A DNA stretch of 25,296 nucleotides from positions 1-25,296 of the forward strand of contig CAAHEL010000065.1 in assembly GCA_900772445.1 (NCBI GenBank). The letters are read 5' to 3'. The position numbers were made by a program, and so were the translations under genes. Shown here piece after piece: positions 23,101-25,296 of this stretch. Within the stretch, counting starts at the first letter, position 1, and every line of letters begins with the position of its first letter. Under the pieces are notes generated by a model. That model made no database searches. It was not told the DNA's origin and worked only from the letters and a program-made list of their open reading frames with translations. Source of the DNA: Bacilli bacterium. GTDB taxonomy: Bacteria; Bacillota_I; Bacilli_A; RF39; UBA660.

Positions 23101-24883
23101 AATTGGTGGGGGATTTGATGTTATTTATCTTATCGCTCAAAAACTAGTAAAAAAATCTAATGATGATGGATTTTTGGTTGGTAGTCGTGGTTCTGTTGGT
23201 TCATCATTTGTTGCTACAATGATGGGAATTACTGAAGTTAATGCTTTACCAGCACATTATAGATGTCCTAATTGTAAGCATAGTATTTTTGAAGATGAAG
23301 AAGGTAATGCTTTAGGGGCAATTTATTCTTCGGGATTTGATTTACCTGATAAGAATTGTCCTTTATGTAATACTAAAATGCTTAAGGACGGACAAGATAT
23401 GCCATTTGCTACTTTCCTTGGATTTAATGCTGATAAGGTTCCTGATATAGACTTAAATTTCTCGGATTTAAACCAAGCAGCAACTCACGAATATACAAAG
23501 GTATTATTTGGTGTTGATAATGTTTATCGTGCTGGTACAATTGGTACGGTGGCAGAAAAAACGGCTTTTGGTTATGTAAAGGGATTTTGTGAAGATAGAA
23601 ATATTCAAATGAGAACTGCAGAAATTGAGAGACTTGCCGAAGGTTGTACTGGTGTTAAGAGGACTACAGGGCAACATCCTGGTGGTATTGTTGTTATTCC
23701 TGGTTATATGGACGTATTTGATTTTACACCATTTCAGTTTCCTGCAGATGACCCAACAAGTGCTTGGAGAACTACTCACTTTGATTACCACGCAATCGAC
23801 CAAGATGTTCTTAAGTTAGATATTTTAGGGCATACTGACCCTACGCAACTTAGAATGATTCAAGATATTACTAAAGATGATATTACTAAGGTACCACTTG
23901 ATGATAAGGCAACAATGGGAATATTCTTATCACCTGAGCCACTTGGGGTAACTAGCGAACAAATTATGTGTGAAACTGGTACTTTAGGAATTCCAGAATT
24001 TGGTACAGGTTTTACTATTAGTATGCTTGTTGATACTAAACCTAAAACTTTTGCGGAATTAATAAAGATATCTGGTTTATCACATGGTACTGATGTTTGG
24101 TTAGGTAACGCTCAAGAACTTATTAAAAATGGTACGGTTGAATTTAAAGATGTTATAGGTTGTCGTGATGATATAATGGTTTATTTGATGTATCACGGGC
24201 TTGAACCTATAAAGGCATTTAAAATAATGGAATTTGTTCGTAAAGGAAAGGCAAGTAAAGACCCTGAAACTTGGAAAGGTCACGTTGAGACTATGAGAAA
24301 AGTTGGCATTGAAGAGTGGTTTATTGAAAGTTGTCATAAGATTAAGTATATGTTCCCTAAAGCACACGCAGCGGCATATGTTATGAGTGCTTTTAGAATT
24401 GCTTATTATAAGGTACATAAACCTTTGGTATATTATGCAACATATTTTTCTACTAGATTTGATGATTTTGATATTGGGGTAATGATTAATGGTTATGAAT
24501 CTATTAAAAATAAAATAATTGAAATAAATAATAAGGGATATGACGCTACAAATAAAGAAACATCAGTATTAGAAACTTTAAAGTTATCACTTGAAGCAAC
24601 TGCAAGAGGGGTAATATTTGGTAATATTGATTTAATGAAGAGTGATGCTAAGAATTTCTTAATTGCAGAAGATGGTAAAACTTTAATTCCTCCATTTAGG
24701 AGTATTGATGGTCTAGGAGATGTTGTGGCACAAAATATTTGTGAAGAAGCAAAGAAGAAACCATTTATTTCTGTTGAAGAATTCCAAAAGAGATGTAGAG
24801 TTTCAACAACTCTTGTTGATAAAATGAGAGTTATGGGTATACTTAATAATATGCCTGAAACTAGTCAACTTAGTTTATTTTAA
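20159..24883 (+). CDS. polC: DNA polymerase III alpha subunit, PolC type
   Basis: A 1574-residue replicative polymerase of low-GC Gram-positives. In order: an N-terminal domain, an OB fold (about 220-310), the PHP domain starting HAHTMMSQMDG (H321, H323) and split by the proofreading exonuclease, which begins with DTETTG (D454, E456). The rest of PHP follows, then the zinc finger (C1036, C1039, C1067, C1070), the catalytic PDIDLNFS (D1096, D1098) and TTGQHPGGIVV. It ends in a QLSLF-type clamp-binding motif (SQLSLF), which should contact DnaN. It is about 135 residues longer than B. subtilis PolC, partly from an extra segment at about 909-975. The ATG at 20159 follows AAAGGGTGG; a GTG three codons earlier lies in that site. 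Confidence 0.97.
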   Translation: MQDKLNRILKQISLDEDSYKYFSDGVLEKVLIHDNIKLWEVVICLDSNLPLEVYLELDNKLRNTFNKIEVIKCRIKVNSKNYDLLDVYYNYLIDIFAKNNVRYNIFKDRDISISDGVFNIEIYNVAEKNNLEQVKKYFLERLNLFGYEVNDINYLLKEESENDLISRIEKDKEVNVSYNFDKKKEEIPVVKKDNYYKPKKSTDITNVKDIIYEVDNINIEVQVFGIDIFESKSGYKIITLKVTDGTDSMYSKLFTKDEEEFAKIKELLKSGNWYQIYGRVQMDKFANELVFMTRYKDITLLEDKVSNVRMDNASEKRIELHAHTMMSQMDGVIDEIKLVKQAIKWGHRAIAITDHDGCQAFPHVFNEVTGYNKKLLAPYKDKIKGLEEEVKNSDSEEDINRLKSDIEKVKEDMKNAPKFKVLYGTELELSCEDLDLVINPNDNLLLGATYVVFDTETTGFNAGLSDQMIEIGGVKIRDGIVIDSFDRLINPGRHIDAEITKLTGITDAMVSEADSEEVVTKDFKEWIGDLPLVAHNAKFDISMISMAYHKYNLGEFSNTVLDTMVISQVINKDLKRHSLTALTKNYGIDFEENDDDTVTEKHHHRADYDAEFTGYMFNKMLEQIDKMGIKTLNELAKIPTFEEVNRLNRECHINIIAKNRNGLKNMFKLISYAGTKYLVKSARIPKSVVSEYREDVLLGSGCYNGEVFKTALTKTSEELIKVMEFYDYIEVQPPTNYSHLVARHDINSMDEVKLALTKIIECARKCGKLIVASSDAHTLNKEDKIYREIIVNQNVPGKGRHPLARYLNTPSYNTIPDQYFRTTDEMLEEFSFLDSELCYEIVIDNPRKIADMVEEYEVIIDTGGIPFSPRIDKSVETVTDLVYTKAESWYGSPLPYNIEERIAKELYGDAVYKCTKENLLEKQPELSDSELEKLVFEGVHNTILKGFDAVKDLIRNRLVKKNPELTGDALEKQVKKELGGIIGGGFDVIYLIAQKLVKKSNDDGFLVGSRGSVGSSFVATMMGITEVNALPAHYRCPNCKHSIFEDEEGNALGAIYSSGFDLPDKNCPLCNTKMLKDGQDMPFATFLGFNADKVPDIDLNFSDLNQAATHEYTKVLFGVDNVYRAGTIGTVAEKTAFGYVKGFCEDRNIQMRTAEIERLAEGCTGVKRTTGQHPGGIVVIPGYMDVFDFTPFQFPADDPTSAWRTTHFDYHAIDQDVLKLDILGHTDPTQLRMIQDITKDDITKVPLDDKATMGIFLSPEPLGVTSEQIMCETGTLGIPEFGTGFTISMLVDTKPKTFAELIKISGLSHGTDVWLGNAQELIKNGTVEFKDVIGCRDDIMVYLMYHGLEPIKAFKIMEFVRKGKASKDPETWKGHVETMRKVGIEEWFIESCHKIKYMFPKAHAAAYVMSAFRIAYYKVHKPLVYYATYFSTRFDDFDIGVMINGYESIKNKIIEINNKGYDATNKETSVLETLKLSLEATARGVIFGNIDLMKSDAKNFLIAEDGKTLIPPFRSIDGLGDVVAQNICEEAKKKPFISVEEFQKRCRVSTTLVDKMRVMGILNNMPETSQLSLF

Positions 24884-24907
24884 AATAGGGTAATACCTAT
24901 TTTTTTC
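24882..24907 (+). terminator. Terminator of polC
   Basis: AAAATAGG (24882-24889) pairs with CCTATTTT (24896-24903) around GTAATA, followed by TTTT. The left arm overlaps the stop codon. Confidence 0.85.
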
Positions 24908-24927
24908 TATTATTTTTTTATTTTATA

Positions 24928-24956
24928 TTTACTAAAAATAAAAATTATGATATTAT
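24928..24956 (+). promoter_or_regulatory. Promoter upstream of the 41-codon ORF, extended -10 type
   Basis: TTTACT (24928-24933), 17 bp spacer, TATTAT (24951-24956), with TG one base before the -10. It has the same -35 and spacing as the pcrA promoter. The leader to the ATG at 25075 would be about 110 bases. Confidence 0.6.
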
Positions 24957-25008
24957 TTATACGTAAGGTAAGATAAAAGTTGATATGAATTATTATTAAA
25001 AAAAGTAC

Positions 25009-25047
25009 CAAATAATTTGCAATTATACAATCTCAAATAATTCGCAA
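25009..25047. repeat. 14-bp direct repeat with palindromic first copy
   Basis: CAAATAATTTGCAA (25009-25022) and CAAATAATTCGCAA (25034-25047) differ at one base and are 25 bp apart. The first copy overlaps the palindrome ATAATT-TGC-AATTAT (25012-25026). They lie in the leader between a good promoter and a short ORF, so they could be a regulator site or part of an RNA structure. Confidence 0.6.
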
Positions 25048-25074
25048 ATCAACAGAAAGGAAGGTGTCCCTCTT

Positions 25075-25200
25075 ATGAAAAATAATTTTAGCATTGTTAA
25101 CTCTATGTTAATTGGGAGGGAGCATAAAAGCCATCTAAACCCTTATAAAATAAGAGATTATAAAGAATATAATTATAGGAGATTATCTAGAAATAGATAA
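25075..25200 (+). CDS. Possible 41-residue peptide
   Basis: ATG to TAA, 41 residues, starting MKNNFSIVNSMLIGREHK and ending YRRLSRNR. It is very basic, with no membrane segment and no family I recognise. AAGGAAGGTG lies about 8 bases before the ATG, a plausible ribosome binding site. Codon choice differs from the other genes: AAC, AGC, CTA, GGG, AGG and GAG are frequent where the neighbours prefer AAT, AGT, TTA, GGT/GGA, AGA and GAA. That suggests either transfer from another genome, a leader peptide for the gene at 25243, or chance. It follows a promoter and the direct repeats. Confidence 0.4.
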   Translation: MKNNFSIVNSMLIGREHKSHLNPYKIRDYKEYNYRRLSRNR

Positions 25201-25242
25201 CTTTTTCTATAGCTTTTTTAGTATCTAGAAAGGTTGTGCTAT

Positions 25243-25296
25243 ATGGATAATATAAAACATTATATAAAAAGTAAATGGTTAATTATTTTTGAAATA
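25243..25296 (+). CDS. Start of a further gene, cut by the window end
   Basis: An open frame from the ATG at 25243-25245 to the window edge, 18 residues (MDNIKHYIKSKWLIIFEI). AGAAAGG lies about 10 bases upstream. A basic start running into a hydrophobic stretch suggests a membrane protein, for instance a transporter permease, but 18 residues do not allow a call. Confidence 0.45.
   Translation, partial: MDNIKHYIKSKWLIIFEI

Noticed and set aside
3500..24800. Open frames of 60-105 codons opposite or out of frame with pcrA, prpC, prkC, uvrA and polC
   Set aside because: They lie within recognised genes, have skewed composition, and lack ribosome binding sites and family resemblance.
1..25296. 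CRISPR arrays, tRNA or rRNA genes, insertion sequences
   Set aside because: I saw no regularly spaced repeats, no tRNA-like cloverleaf in any gap, no rRNA sequence and no transposase in the window.

Overview
The window is AT-rich DNA (roughly 30% GC by eye) from a low-GC Gram-positive bacterium of the Bacilli/Mollicutes-related kind. The evidence is the rlmN-prpC-prkC-rsgA-rpe gene order, a PolC-type replicative polymerase, a sortase-anchored surface protein, and sporulation genes (sigK with a pro-sequence-like N-terminus, yunB, a sigH-like sigma gene). Every intact gene starts with ATG. All 22 real stop codons are TAA (14) or TAG (8); none is TGA. All tryptophans in these genes read as TGG.

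Left edge (1-2272). The 3' end of a cell-wall-anchored surface protein (NPKTG-type sorting signal) is followed by a bidirectional terminator. On the minus strand comes what looks like a decaying region: a short ORF with probable frameshifts, then an ABC transporter remnant. That remnant has an intact NMT1/SsuA-like binding protein, an ATPase cut off just after its signature motif, and no permease.

Core block 1 (2387-10205, plus strand). It holds pcrA helicase, a VanY/VanXY-like D,D-peptidase without a signal peptide, rlmN, the PP2C phosphatase/PASTA kinase pair, the rsgA ribosome-assembly GTPase and rpe. An unrecognised 140-residue gene occupies the place where Bacillus subtilis has thiN. It converges on rpmB (L28), and upstream of rpmB on the same strand is sigK.

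Core block 2 (11687-15990, plus strand). It holds yqeG and yqeH (ribosome assembly), an unusual protein-kinase-like gene, then mrnC, rlmB and a sigH-like sigma factor in the order known from B. subtilis mrnC-yacO-yacP-sigH, with yacP absent.

Right block (16053-25296). It holds uvrA, a two-helix pilin-like membrane protein, the sporulation gene yunB, and polC with an apparent insertion of about 65 residues. The end is an intergenic stretch with a near-perfect direct repeat, a 41-codon ORF of atypical codon use, and the start of a further gene cut by the window edge.

Together the genes cover DNA replication and repair, 23S rRNA modification and processing, ribosome assembly, the envelope-sensing PASTA kinase switch, and mother-cell sporulation control. 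The clearest unexplained signals are the complete absence of TGA stops, candidate SigE-type promoters at sigK and yunB (the latter would give a leaderless mRNA), the divergent kinase-like gene, the unknown gene at 10262, the pilin-like gene, and the collapsed ABC operon.
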